NCBI GenBank assembly: GCA_964606015.1
Contig: CAZSEZ010000028.1
Span: 1-25,613 of the forward strand
Reading direction: 5' to 3'
Origin: Hyella sp964606015
Lineage (GTDB): Bacteria; Cyanobacteriota; Cyanobacteriia; Cyanobacteriales; Xenococcaceae
Length of the DNA: 25,613 nucleotides
Position numbers and translations under genes: made by a program. Below the pieces are notes generated by a model. It had not been told where the DNA came from. It made no database searches and saw nothing but the letters and a program-made list of their open reading frames with translations. This document shows, in pieces, positions 1 through 8,732 of the stretch (position 1 is the stretch's first letter; each line of letters opens with the position of its first letter).

Positions 1-2
1 TG

Positions 3-446
3 TTGATGCTGCCTTCAAAGAATGTCCTAACGTATATCCGTAGCGCTATACTTCTGCATTATCGTAATAATGTTTTCCCTCAGGTAAAAGCAATAGTTAG
101 TCAGCGCATTACTGATGAGCAGCAAAAATGTCTGGTCATCGAAGGCTCAGCCTTATTGCCAGAGCTAGTCGCTGATTTGGTTGCAAAAAATTTGGTAGGT
201 GTAATCTATCTGACGGCTAGCCAAAAGTACTTTCGTGATCGTATTCTCTCTGCAAGTAACTTTTATAGTCTTGGAGAAGACGACCAGTTGTTAATTCAAA
301 AATTCTTAGCCCGCACCATACTCTATGACCAAATAATAAGGGAGCAAAGCTCAAAATTGGATCTTACTTGTATGGATACAGACTCTTTTTCTCCAGAAGC
401 GCTTGTAAAGGAATGTCTTCGACTAATGGAAATTGACATGAATTGA
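3..446 (+). CDS. C-terminal part of a P-loop-kinase-like protein (5' truncated)
   Basis: The reading frame is open to the left edge, so the 147 visible residues are probably the C-terminal part of a longer protein; TTG at 3 and ATG at 6 are simply the first possible starts seen. The stretch with CLVIEGSALLPEL, then a strand reading VGVIYL, and later an Arg/Tyr-rich helix (ARTILYDQIIREQ) resembles the second half of small-molecule kinases of the 2-phosphoglycerate-kinase or nucleotide-kinase type, where an 'EGD/EGS' segment precedes the lid. The Walker A loop would lie upstream and is not visible, so this is a fold-level guess. The substrate is unknown. The gene ends 128 bases before the convergent DUF1499 gene. 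Confidence 0.5.
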   Translation: MMLPSKNVLTYIRSAILLHYRNNVFPQVKAIVSQRITDEQQKCLVIEGSALLPELVADLVAKNLVGVIYLTASQKYFRDRILSASNFYSLGEDDQLLIQKFLARTILYDQIIREQSSKLDLTCMDTDSFSPEALVKECLRLMEIDMN

Positions 447-573
447 AGCCTCGTCTCTATCACAGAAAAACTAATTCGGGCTACTGGAGGATGGTTTTTA
501 TATTCACATACTTTATGTTCTGAGGCGACTACTAATCATCGTTACAAAGGTTTAGCGATCGCCTCATTCTTAC

Positions 574-951
574 TTAGCTCAGTTTTGCTCTAATTTCCTC
601 TACTCGTTGGCGATTTAAACCAAGATCTGATTTACCCAACCGGGAAGCAGAGCGTACATGCACCTCATTGGCTGCCTCATCGCGATAAAACTCAACATCA
701 TCCACATAACCCATTAGCTTGGTTGTGAACTCAGCATAGAGATAATTATCGCTTTCTTCGATAATTTCGGTTCTCTCCATACTGTTGATAACGTCTTTAA
801 GTTTAGCGATGGAAACAAAAGGTAAAGAGTCAATTTTGTACTGTTCATTATCGCTTTGAGAATGAACGCAGTTAGGGGTGGTTGGTGTGGGAGCTAGTTG
901 ACCGTCTTTTACTCCTAAGTTATCTGGTCTGGTACCTGGGAATTTCAGCAT
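574..951 (-). CDS. DUF1499 family protein
   Basis: A 125-residue protein with the DUF1499 pattern: an N-terminal RPDNLGVKDGQLAP segment, then a PNCVHSQSD motif containing the single conserved Cys. It continues with an alternating strand/helix region (YLYAEFTTKLMGYVDDVEF) and closes with RVEEIRAKL. The length is usual for the family. No signal peptide or membrane segment is visible. A purine-rich AGGTGA lies just upstream of the ATG (955-960 on this strand), which supports the start. Function is unknown in the family; homologues occur widely in cyanobacteria and other photosynthetic organisms. It is separated from the phosphotransferase gene by 95 bases and may share its transcript. Confidence 0.85.
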   Translation of the reverse strand: MLKFPGTRPDNLGVKDGQLAPTPTTPNCVHSQSDNEQYKIDSLPFVSIAKLKDVINSMERTEIIEESDNYLYAEFTTKLMGYVDDVEFYRDEAANEVHVRSASRLGKSDLGLNRQRVEEIRAKLS

Positions 952-1046
952 AAATCACCTTTTTTGACACAAAAATATTAACTAATGTTAAATATTGTGC
1001 CATTTTTTCGATGCTTTTTTGCTCTTATCTCAAATCCAAATTAAAC

Positions 1047-2099
1047 CTAAAAGATCCGCCAGTTAGGAGAGTTTAGTCTCTTAAGAGTTTCCACACGATG
1101 ACGAAAATAGGGGCGATCTAACTTTGACCAACAGTGAATTGCTGCGCCTTGAATGCTTATTGCCCAATTCCAAATATGAGCAGTCTGTGTCAGAGCTTGT
1201 AAGGAGTCTAGCTCTAGCGAAGTCAGAGGATTAACTGATTGGTATCCGGCAAAAAAAGATTCTCTAACATATCTACTCATACCTGCGTTGAGAGACACTT
1301 GCAAAAATTTGGCTACGTCAAAAGCATGCCAACAATAACCGCACTGATCAAAATCAAAAACGGTAATCCTATCTCCCTCTGAAAAATGGCTATTTCCACT
1401 GTGAGGATCACCCCAACAAACTCCCCAGTAAGGAGCTTCTGTTGGCAGAGCTTCTAACTCAGAGCCAATCTGGGTTACTTTACGCTTTAAAAAAGCTAAC
1501 TCATCAGGATAGTGGCTCAAAAATGGAGCGATCGCTCTGTAAGAATCATCTAATAAGTATTCTAGATTTAGAACCTTGGGTTCCTTGCCCCCATCAAATT
1601 TATTCCCTGCCTGATGGAGTCTGGCTAGAGTTTCGCCAAAAATCTCTGCTTGGGGTCGATCTAAATCACCGAGAGGAACAGAACCTTCCGCGTAGGAAAA
1701 CAAAGTAGCATAGCGATCGCCCTCTAGCGCAGGGATAGTGACAAATAGCTCACTATCTCTGGTTGGTATAGGATGGGCAACGGGTAAATCTTGGTGATGT
1801 AAAAAGTCTAGGAGTCTTAGCTCAAATTCGATTTCTGAACGAGATCGCCAATGATGATGTGAGATTCGGAGAATATAGGGATTGCCCTCGCACTCTACCA
1901 GATAAACATCACTGAGGCCTCGGTTCCACAAGACACATCTGGCAACACAATCCAGAGGATAATTTTCTAGTACTAACTCGATTAAAGCTTGAGGAGAAAG
2001 AGTAGTATAGACGGCGGGGAATAAGTCTTGCATAAGACGAGGATCGCTAGATACCGCGCTTTGTTGCGTAGTTGAAGTAAGTACCATACTACTGCTCAA
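1047..2099 (-). CDS. Aminoglycoside-phosphotransferase-fold kinase (APH/SrkA-like)
   Basis: A 350-residue cytosolic protein of the phosphotransferase enzyme family. A small N-lobe carries the nucleotide-binding strands (CEGNPYILRISHHHWRS, then EIEFELRLLDFL). The C-lobe has a catalytic-loop motif WGDPHSGN near residue 230 and a metal-binding DFDQCG near residue 250. The family transfers phosphate from ATP to small molecules (choline, homoserine, sugars, aminoglycosides) or to protein Ser/Thr, as in stress kinase SrkA; the substrate here cannot be told. The usual HGD triad reads WGD. The ATG at 2099 was chosen; ATGs at residues 5 and 23 are alternatives because the first 20 residues look non-conserved. 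It sits 149 bases downstream of modBC, so co-transcription is uncertain. Confidence 0.8.
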   Translation of the reverse strand: MSSSMVLTSTTQQSAVSSDPRLMQDLFPAVYTTLSPQALIELVLENYPLDCVARCVLWNRGLSDVYLVECEGNPYILRISHHHWRSRSEIEFELRLLDFLHHQDLPVAHPIPTRDSELFVTIPALEGDRYATLFSYAEGSVPLGDLDRPQAEIFGETLARLHQAGNKFDGGKEPKVLNLEYLLDDSYRAIAPFLSHYPDELAFLKRKVTQIGSELEALPTEAPYWGVCWGDPHSGNSHFSEGDRITVFDFDQCGYCWHAFDVAKFLQVSLNAGMSRYVRESFFAGYQSVNPLTSLELDSLQALTQTAHIWNWAISIQGAAIHCWSKLDRPYFRHRVETLKRLNSPNWRIF

Positions 2100-2248
2100 T
2101 TACCGACTTTGCTAAATTGTTCTAATTTCCAACGATAGTCTTGTTTTATGGTAAATAAAGTAATTGTTGATACCGTCATTAGGTGAATGTACGCTTTACC
2201 TGACAAAAGCAACATGAATTCACAATTAATTACTTATCTATCTACCTA

Positions 2249-4102
2249 CTATGAATCTTGAAAAATCATGATTCGCTCTGGTTTGAGTTGTACTTGCCAG
2301 GGAAATGGTTGTGTTTGTAAATCCTGCCATTTATCTTGAAGAATTTCTGTTTGTAACTGATAATCTGCTTCATTTTGGGGTGGTTGATGCAACTTAAGAT
2401 AACAGGTTACCCGGTGTTGAGTTTCGCTGTAGCCAGTAAGCCAGCAGTCAAATACATTGATATTGGTTTGTGATTTTGGGGTTTTTGCTTCTAGTCGTAT
2501 TTGGTGAGCACGAATTCCGATTACTAGTTTTGTTTGATCAAGAGATTCAGAGGCATCGTAACCAGGAATCTTTAGCTCACACTGCCAGTTGGTTGCCCTA
2601 ACTTTTTGCCGATTGATGAGGTGAGCATCTGAGAAGTTTTTACAGTTAGTGACTTGGGCAGTGCGGAAATTGGGAGCACGATAGAAAATATTTTCTTTTG
2701 TATCCTTAGCGATCGCTCTTCCCTGATCTAGAACTAATAGACGAGGACAGATGCGGTAGGCTTCTTCGAGATTATGGGTAATCAGGATGGTAATTCCTGG
2801 ATAAGTTTTTAAGCTCTGACGTAATAGTTTTTCTTGTTTATGACGTAGATAAGTATCCAGAGCGGAAAATGGTTCGTCTAGTAACATAATCTCTGGGTTG
2901 CTAGCTCGCAGTCTGGCTAGGGCTACTCTCTGTTGTTGCCCTCCTGAAAGTTCTTCTGGATAGCGGTTACCCATATGCGCCAGTTCCACTAGGTGAAGTT
3001 GTTTGGAAACCGCTTGTTGCTGCTCTCGTTTAGTCAGTTGTGAATCCAGACCAAAGGCAACATTTTCTGCCACCGTGAGTTGGGGGAATAGGGCATAGTC
3101 TTGGAAAAGTAATCCACAATTGCGTTCTCTTATGGGGAGGTCAATCTTTTGCTGAGAGTCGTAGAGAACTCGATTGTTTAAAACAATTTTGCCCCGATCC
3201 GGAGTTTCTAAACCAGCAATACATCGCATGATCGTTGTCTTGCCCGCTCCTGAAGCACCTAAAATTCCTAGAGGAGCGCGATCGCAAGTGAAATCAACTT
3301 TGAGGCAAAAATCTGTTAGCTGTTTCTCAATATTTACTACTAAGTGGACTGGTCGGGTTGCTACTGGCTGAAAACCGATTGATCTGGATAACAGCGTTTG
3401 GGGGGATGCCGAGATTGGGGAGGAAGGCTTGCGGATTAGTGCGATCTTCCTAAGCTTGTGGTGGGGGTGTTGCCAATATTCAACTAAAACGATTACGAGC
3501 AGAGAAGTTATTAGCATCACGATAACTAAACCTAAGGCTCGATTTATATTCCCGCTCTCTGCGGCTAAGTAAATAGCAATAGGAATAGTTTCCGTCTTGC
3601 CTGGAATTGCCCCTGCCAGCATGATAGTTGCGCCAAATTCTCCTAAAGCGCGGGCAAAACTCAGTAAAGTCCCTGCAATCAGTCCAGGGCGAGCCAGAGG
3701 CACTAGAATTCGCCAAAAAATAAGCCACTCTGATGCTCCCAACGTTCGCCCACAAGCAATCAAATGATCATCTACTTGGTTAAATGCAGCTAGAGCTGTT
3801 TTATACATCAACGGAAATGAAACAACTACCGCAGCAATTACCACTGCATACCAAGTAAAAACAATCCTGATATTGGCTTTGGCAAGGATTGCCCCAATAA
3901 TGCCATTTCTTCCAAGAGCTAGAAGTAACAAAAAGCCCACAACTGTTGGTGGTAAGACCAAAGGAGCCGTCAACACTGCTTCGATAATCGCTTTTCCCTT
4001 ACCTCGATAACCCCACATCAAACGCGCAGCCAAAATTCCTAATAAAAAGGTAATTACTGTGGCAACACCAGCCGTTTTCAACGAAAGCAGAATCGCAGAC
4101 AT
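2249..4102 (-). CDS. modBC: Fused molybdate ABC transporter permease/ATPase ModBC
   Basis: A single 617-residue polypeptide combines both inner-membrane parts of a molybdate importer. Residues 1-215 form the ModB permease: about five hydrophobic helices, with the ABC-coupling EAA motif at GRTLGASEWLIFWRIL and then ARPGLIAG. After a linker, residues 255 onward are the ModC ATPase, with Walker A GASGAGKTT near 282, Q-loop LLFQDYALFPQ, signature LSGGQQQR, Walker B IMLLDEP, D-loop SALD and H-loop ITHN. The last 110 residues are in the position of a molybdate-binding TOBE/Mop regulatory domain, although that part is diverged. ModBC fusions are known in cyanobacteria. No periplasmic modA gene is in the window. 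It follows hyuB by 47 bases on the same strand, so it may be read from the hyu promoter. Confidence 0.92.
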   Translation of the reverse strand: MSAILLSLKTAGVATVITFLLGILAARLMWGYRGKGKAIIEAVLTAPLVLPPTVVGFLLLLALGRNGIIGAILAKANIRIVFTWYAVVIAAVVVSFPLMYKTALAAFNQVDDHLIACGRTLGASEWLIFWRILVPLARPGLIAGTLLSFARALGEFGATIMLAGAIPGKTETIPIAIYLAAESGNINRALGLVIVMLITSLLVIVLVEYWQHPHHKLRKIALIRKPSSPISASPQTLLSRSIGFQPVATRPVHLVVNIEKQLTDFCLKVDFTCDRAPLGILGASGAGKTTIMRCIAGLETPDRGKIVLNNRVLYDSQQKIDLPIRERNCGLLFQDYALFPQLTVAENVAFGLDSQLTKREQQQAVSKQLHLVELAHMGNRYPEELSGGQQQRVALARLRASNPEIMLLDEPFSALDTYLRHKQEKLLRQSLKTYPGITILITHNLEEAYRICPRLLVLDQGRAIAKDTKENIFYRAPNFRTAQVTNCKNFSDAHLINRQKVRATNWQCELKIPGYDASESLDQTKLVIGIRAHQIRLEAKTPKSQTNINVFDCWLTGYSETQHRVTCYLKLHQPPQNEADYQLQTEILQDKWQDLQTQPFPWQVQLKPERIMIFQDS

Positions 4103-4149
4103 TAATTATTCAAGATTCAGGATTTAAGCTAACAAGTTTATTGTTCTAG

Positions 4150-5733
4150 TTATTTCCTGGCTTCTAGGGTCGTCGGAGGGCAGTTTCCCCAACCACCCCC
4201 ACCAGGGGTTTCAATTACAAAAGTCTCATTAGCTGCAATCGTTACAGTAGCAGTACTGTCTAATTCTTGAATAGTTTGATCGTTTTTTACAACATAGGTC
4301 TTACCCAGTTTTCCTGGTGTACCGCCATTTAAGCCAAAAGGAGGAACTAGACGACGATTGGCCAGGATTCCCGCAGTCATTGGTTCGAGAAAGCGAATTT
4401 TCCTAGTTACGCCATTGCCTCCATTGTATTGACCTGTTCCGCCACTATTAGCACGAATTGCAAAGCTTTCTAAAATTACGGGATAACGGGTTTCTAAAAC
4501 TTCAGGGTCAGTCAGTCGTGAATTGGTCATATGAGTTTGTACGGCATCCGTCCCGGCAAAGCCATCACCTGCTCCAGAACCACCGCAAATTGTCTCGTAA
4601 TATTGATAGCGATCGCTACCAAAAGTAAAATTATTCATCGTACCCTGGGAGGCTGCCATAACTCCCAATGCCCCATACAAAGCATCGACAATAGTTTGCG
4701 AAGTTTCTACATTTCCCGCAACCACCGCAGCAGGAGCAACAGGATTGAGCATACACCCTTCGGGGATGATGATGTCTAATGGTTTGAGGCAACCAGCATT
4801 GAGGGGTATAGCATCTTTAACTAAAGTCCGAAAAACATACAAAACAGCAGCTTGGGTAACCGCAGCAGGGGCATTAAAATTACTCGCTAATTGAGGAGAT
4901 GTTCCTGTAAAGTCAATTTTGGCTGTTTGCTGTGTCTGGTTAATTGTGACTTTGACTTGAATGGTTGCTCCATTGTCCATTGCGTAGCTAAATTCGCCGT
5001 CTTGCAACGTGGGAATAATCTTTTTTACAGCTAATTCTGCATTATCTTGAACGAATTGCATGTAGTTGCTAACAGTTTCTAAACCATATTGCTTGACCAT
5101 TTTTAAAAGTTCGCTGACTCCCCGATTATTGGCAGCAATTTGCGCTTTAAAATCAGCTAGATTGCAGTCTGGGTTCCGAGCAGGATAGGGATGATTTTTT
5201 AAGAGTTCTCTAACCTTAGTTTCGCGAAATTCACCTGCTTCGACCAACAAGAAATTATCAAATAAGATCCCTTCTTCTTCGATATTGCTGCTATTTGGAG
5301 GCATAGAACCAGGGGTGATCCCTCCTAGATCGGCTTGATGTCCGCGGGATGCCACATAAAAGATGGGTTTTGGCATATCTTCTTCTGCTAAAGAATCAAG
5401 AAATACAGGGGTAATTGCGGTGACATCGGGTAGGTGGGTTCCGCCGTTGTAAGGATTGTTAGAGAGATAGACATCTCCTGGCTTGCTAGTATCTCCTTTA
5501 GCTGCGATCAGACTTGTGACGCTAGCACTCATAGACCCTAAATGAACTGGAATATGGGGAGCGTTAGCTACTAAAGATCCTTCGTTATCAAAAATTGCAC
5601 AGGAAAAATCCAAGCGTTCTTTGATATTGACTGAGGCTGCGGTATTTTGCAGCACAATTCCCATTTGTTCGGCAATAAACTGGTAGAGGTTTTTGAAGAT
5701 TTCTAGATAAACTGGATCAGGGTTTATGGTCAT
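4150..5733 (-). CDS. hyuB: Hydantoinase B / 5-oxoprolinase beta-type subunit
   Basis: A 527-residue protein of the HyuB/OplB family. It starts with the typical DPVYLEIFKNLYQFIAEQMG segment, followed by ERLDFSCAIFD, IPVHLGSM and NNPYNGGTHLPDV. The C-terminal half contains GGSGAGDGFAGTDAVQTHMTN and ends with the glycine-rich ETPGGGGWG. Together with a HyuA subunit this family hydrolyses cyclic amides using ATP, most often 5-oxoproline to L-glutamate; related enzymes act on hydantoins. Length is normal for a separate B subunit. It is the third gene of the run hyuA, unknown ORF, hyuB, modBC, beginning 33 bases after the unknown ORF. The choice between 5-oxoproline and a hydantoin substrate cannot be made from sequence. 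Confidence 0.92.
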   Translation of the reverse strand: MTINPDPVYLEIFKNLYQFIAEQMGIVLQNTAASVNIKERLDFSCAIFDNEGSLVANAPHIPVHLGSMSASVTSLIAAKGDTSKPGDVYLSNNPYNGGTHLPDVTAITPVFLDSLAEEDMPKPIFYVASRGHQADLGGITPGSMPPNSSNIEEEGILFDNFLLVEAGEFRETKVRELLKNHPYPARNPDCNLADFKAQIAANNRGVSELLKMVKQYGLETVSNYMQFVQDNAELAVKKIIPTLQDGEFSYAMDNGATIQVKVTINQTQQTAKIDFTGTSPQLASNFNAPAAVTQAAVLYVFRTLVKDAIPLNAGCLKPLDIIIPEGCMLNPVAPAAVVAGNVETSQTIVDALYGALGVMAASQGTMNNFTFGSDRYQYYETICGGSGAGDGFAGTDAVQTHMTNSRLTDPEVLETRYPVILESFAIRANSGGTGQYNGGNGVTRKIRFLEPMTAGILANRRLVPPFGLNGGTPGKLGKTYVVKNDQTIQELDSTATVTIAANETFVIETPGGGGWGNCPPTTLEARK

Positions 5734-5766
5734 TATTAAACTTACGCCATTGCTGTTAAAGTTGAA

Positions 5767-6342
5767 TTACCAGGCAGAAGTTAGGCTTTTTTGCTCGCTT
5801 ATATTAGCTTCTTGTTGACTCTGGCTCATAAAAGTTACACGTCGCTGGAAATTATTTTCAATCGCAATACAAGTTCCGAGTCTATCTAAAATGCCTTTTC
5901 TAATTTCATGTTCCATGGAATATTGTCGCTCTCTGTGGGCAAAGTTTGCCATTCGATGAGCAAAAATTGTGGTTGCTTTGTAAATTAACTTGAGATCATA
6001 AAGAGAATCAATCTGGGATAGCTTAACTGCCAACAAACGAAATTGTTGGCAAACATCTTTGGCCTGCTGAGGTGTTAAATGGTGATCTTTATAATGATAA
6101 TTAATACATTCCGCTAAATATTGCGAGTGCTTAGCTGCACTTTGTATTTCATGCTGAGCCTGTTCCACTGGAGCGAGAAATTTATCAAGAACAATTTGTT
6201 GAACATAGCTATCACGTAGCTCGGAATTGGCAATTAATCCAATTTCCGCAACTTTTTCTTCATGTCGTCTTTGGTTTTCCGCATGAGCTTCTTGAATGAC
6301 TGCTTGTAGTAATCCAGCGATTGGCGAAATAAATGTATCCAT
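5767..6342 (-). CDS. Unknown helical protein encoded between hyuA and hyuB
   Basis: I do not recognise this 191-residue protein. It starts at an ATG and is read in the same direction as its flanking hyu genes, 85 bases after hyuA and 33 before hyuB, so it is probably in their operon. The sequence is almost entirely charged and helix-prone, rich in His, Gln, Glu and Lys (AHAENQRRHEEKVAEIG; AQHEIQSAAKHSQYLAE), with long heptad-like stretches. I see no signal peptide and no clear membrane helix, and the two Cys residues are not in a metal motif. It could be a soluble helical bundle or a partner that bridges the two hyu subunits; that is inference from position only. A nucleotide-binding or catalytic motif was looked for and not found. 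Confidence 0.75.
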   Translation of the reverse strand: MDTFISPIAGLLQAVIQEAHAENQRRHEEKVAEIGLIANSELRDSYVQQIVLDKFLAPVEQAQHEIQSAAKHSQYLAECINYHYKDHHLTPQQAKDVCQQFRLLAVKLSQIDSLYDLKLIYKATTIFAHRMANFAHRERQYSMEHEIRKGILDRLGTCIAIENNFQRRVTFMSQSQQEANISEQKSLTSAW

Positions 6343-6427
6343 GTCAAATTGCGATCAAAGAGTTAACATTTTCATTCTTACTGTGGTTTATATTTTGGGC
6401 TGTGATTTGATGCACGATTACAAGCGA

Positions 6428-8503
6428 TCACAAAGAATTGTGTTTTGCTCCACATTTTTCTAGGATGATGTGATTGTGCTCGGTTAATCTAGCTTGCCAG
6501 TTGGGTTCGATGATAATGGTACTGATCTTTTCTACAACGATCGCCGCACCAATAATCTGATCCTCCGGTTGCAAATCTTCTCGACTATATACTCGCGCTT
6601 GGTGCCAGGTATCAAGAGCAAACATTGGAACAGTTGCGATCGCTTGAGGTGATTTGTCTAAGTCTCGGTTTCTCTTAATTGTTGGTTCTTGGAGTGGGTC
6701 TGTTTGCTGGATGATTTCTACTGCCAGGGACTCAACAACCAGAGACTTTTCCGGTTGGCTAAAACCGTAGCGTGTTTGATGTTCTTGGGTAAATGCTTGT
6801 TCGAGAGCTGCGCGATCGCGTTTCCAGTTAATGCTGAGTGTAGAATCAGAGCCTGCGTATTTGAGATTGAGTTTAGTAATTGCCAAATAATTTTGCTCTT
6901 CTCCTGAGCGAAGAGTTGTACTGGGTTTATCAAAGTGTCGTTGGACTATTTCATTGATCCTTGACTCCAGTTTCTGAATCAAATCAGAAGTTAAAGCTTC
7001 TTCTACTGACTCTACTTTGGTTGTGCTGATATTAGCTAAACCAATGCCATAAGCCGAAAGAACTCCTGCATAGGGATGGAGGAAGATTCGTTTAACTCCC
7101 AGAATATCGGCAATGAGACAAGCCACTTGTGCCCCTGCGCCACCGAAGCAACATAGTGTGTAATTAGTGACATCGTAACCTCGTTGAAGGCTGATTTTTT
7201 TGATCGCATTTGCCATGCTATTTGCTGCGATCGCAATAAATCCTGCTGCTACCTTTTCTGGGGTTTTTGGGTTTCCCGTGGTGGTCGCAATTTCTTGAGC
7301 TAACTTGCGAAATTTGTGGGTTACGATTTCGCGATTTAGAGGTAAGTTAGCTTCTTTGCCAAACACTTGGGGAAAGTATTCGGGTTGGATTTTGCCCAAC
7401 ATAACATTGGCATCGGTGACAGTTAATTGACCTCCGCGACGGTAACAAGCTGGGCCTGGGTTGGCACCTCCAGATTCGGGGCCAACACGATAGCTCATGC
7501 CATCAAAACTAAGGATCGATCCCCCACCTGCTGCAATGGTGTGGATTGAGAGAACAGGGACTCGCATTCTGGCTCCTGCAATCTCTGAGTCTAGTTCTCG
7601 CTCGTATTCCCCTGCATAGTGAGCAACATCTGTACTAGTACCACCCATGTCAAAGGTAACTATTTTGTCAAAACCTGCTTGTTTGCTAGTTTGGACTGCA
7701 CCAACGATCCCCCCTGCCGGACCACTGAGGATGCTATCTTTTCCTTGAAATTGGGCTGCGGAAACCAAGCCACCGTCGGATTTCATGAAGAGTAAAGGAA
7801 CACCTGGCAACTGCTCGGTAACGCGATCAACGTAGCGACGTAAAATCGGCGTGAGATAGGCATCAACTACAGTAGTGTCTCCTCTACTGACGAGCTTAAT
7901 TAAGGGACTAACTTGGTGGGAAATCGAGACTTGTGGAAAACCAATTTCGTGGGCAATTTTGGCAACTTCTAGTTCGTGTTGGGGGTAGCGATAAGCATGC
8001 ATCAAGACTATGGCGCAGGACTGAATACCTTGATCGTAAGCCACTTGTAAATCTCGTTTTAGCTCTTGCTTATTTACTGGCTTTAGTTCATTCCCGTGAG
8101 TGTCATATCTTTCATCTACCTCAATAACTGTTTCGTAAAGCATGGTGGGCAATACGATTTCTTGGGCAAAGATATCAGGACGATTTTGGTAGCCAATTTT
8201 TAGGGCATCTTTAAAGCCTTTGGTAATGAGTAAAACTACGCGATCGCCTTTTCTTTCCAGGAGGGCGTTAGTCGCTACAGTTGTGCCCATTTTGACCACT
8301 GCGATTTGCTCTGTGGGGATGGGTTCATTTTTGGCTAATCCCATAATGTTGCGAATCCCCTGAACGGGTGCATCCTGATATTGTTCGGGATTCTCTGAGA
8401 GTAGTTTGTGGGTGATGAGTTTATCTTCTGGCGATCGTGCTACTAGGTCAGTAAATGTACCGCCACGATCTATATAAAATTGCCATTGCTGCACGCTACT
8501 CAT
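6428..8503 (-). CDS. hyuA: Hydantoinase A / 5-oxoprolinase alpha-type subunit
   Basis: A 691-residue protein of the HyuA/OplA family with an actin-like ATPase fold. The N-terminal domain has the phosphate-binding motif IDRGGTFTDLVA (residues 11-22) and KMGTTVATNALLERKG near residue 70. The core domain has LSGPAGGIVGAV and a second phosphate loop TFDMGGTSTDV near residue 285, then GPESGGANPGPACYRRGG. A C-terminal domain of about 180 residues completes the usual layout. With HyuB it should couple ATP hydrolysis to ring opening of 5-oxoproline (to glutamate) or a hydantoin in the cytosol. It is the first gene of the minus-strand run and is divergent from cimA across 229 bases, where its promoter must lie. 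Confidence 0.93.
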   Translation of the reverse strand: MSSVQQWQFYIDRGGTFTDLVARSPEDKLITHKLLSENPEQYQDAPVQGIRNIMGLAKNEPIPTEQIAVVKMGTTVATNALLERKGDRVVLLITKGFKDALKIGYQNRPDIFAQEIVLPTMLYETVIEVDERYDTHGNELKPVNKQELKRDLQVAYDQGIQSCAIVLMHAYRYPQHELEVAKIAHEIGFPQVSISHQVSPLIKLVSRGDTTVVDAYLTPILRRYVDRVTEQLPGVPLLFMKSDGGLVSAAQFQGKDSILSGPAGGIVGAVQTSKQAGFDKIVTFDMGGTSTDVAHYAGEYERELDSEIAGARMRVPVLSIHTIAAGGGSILSFDGMSYRVGPESGGANPGPACYRRGGQLTVTDANVMLGKIQPEYFPQVFGKEANLPLNREIVTHKFRKLAQEIATTTGNPKTPEKVAAGFIAIAANSMANAIKKISLQRGYDVTNYTLCCFGGAGAQVACLIADILGVKRIFLHPYAGVLSAYGIGLANISTTKVESVEEALTSDLIQKLESRINEIVQRHFDKPSTTLRSGEEQNYLAITKLNLKYAGSDSTLSINWKRDRAALEQAFTQEHQTRYGFSQPEKSLVVESLAVEIIQQTDPLQEPTIKRNRDLDKSPQAIATVPMFALDTWHQARVYSREDLQPEDQIIGAAIVVEKISTIIIEPNWQARLTEHNHIILEKCGAKHNSL

Positions 8504-8732
8504 CTTATTTTGGCTATGGTGAATGCCTTGATATTTGGTTTTCGGAATCTGATTTGATGGCTTGAAAATCTAACCATCTTACATCACCTCAATTTATCAG
8601 ATCGGTTTGTTAATGACTCGATTGCAAAAAATCACAATAGATTAACCTCATCGTTACTTAGCAGAACAGAGCAAATCCCTTGAGCTAGGTTAATTAGAAG
8701 CAGTAACAGTACTTATCTTCCGATCCCTTCTT
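8504..8732. other. Divergent intergenic region hyuA / cimA
   Basis: This 229-base spacer should contain the promoters of both the hyu-mod run (leftward) and cimA (rightward). I see no strong consensus promoter, no riboswitch-like structure and no T-box. cimA has no clear ribosome binding site before its ATG at 8733, which is common in cyanobacteria. A GTA/TAC pair near 8706-8715 has the wrong spacing for an NtcA site. Confidence 0.4.

Noticed and set aside
2895..2960. Unusual residues after the ABC signature in ModC (ARLRASNPEIM)
   Set aside because: All catalytic motifs are intact and the change lies in a variable helix, so it is not evidence of inactivity.
3480..3755. A 91-codon minus-strand frame inside the ModB part
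   Set aside because: Different frame of a clear ModB permease; product has no family resemblance.
8700..8716. NtcA-like site before cimA
   Set aside because: GTA and TAC are present but separated by four bases, not the required eight.
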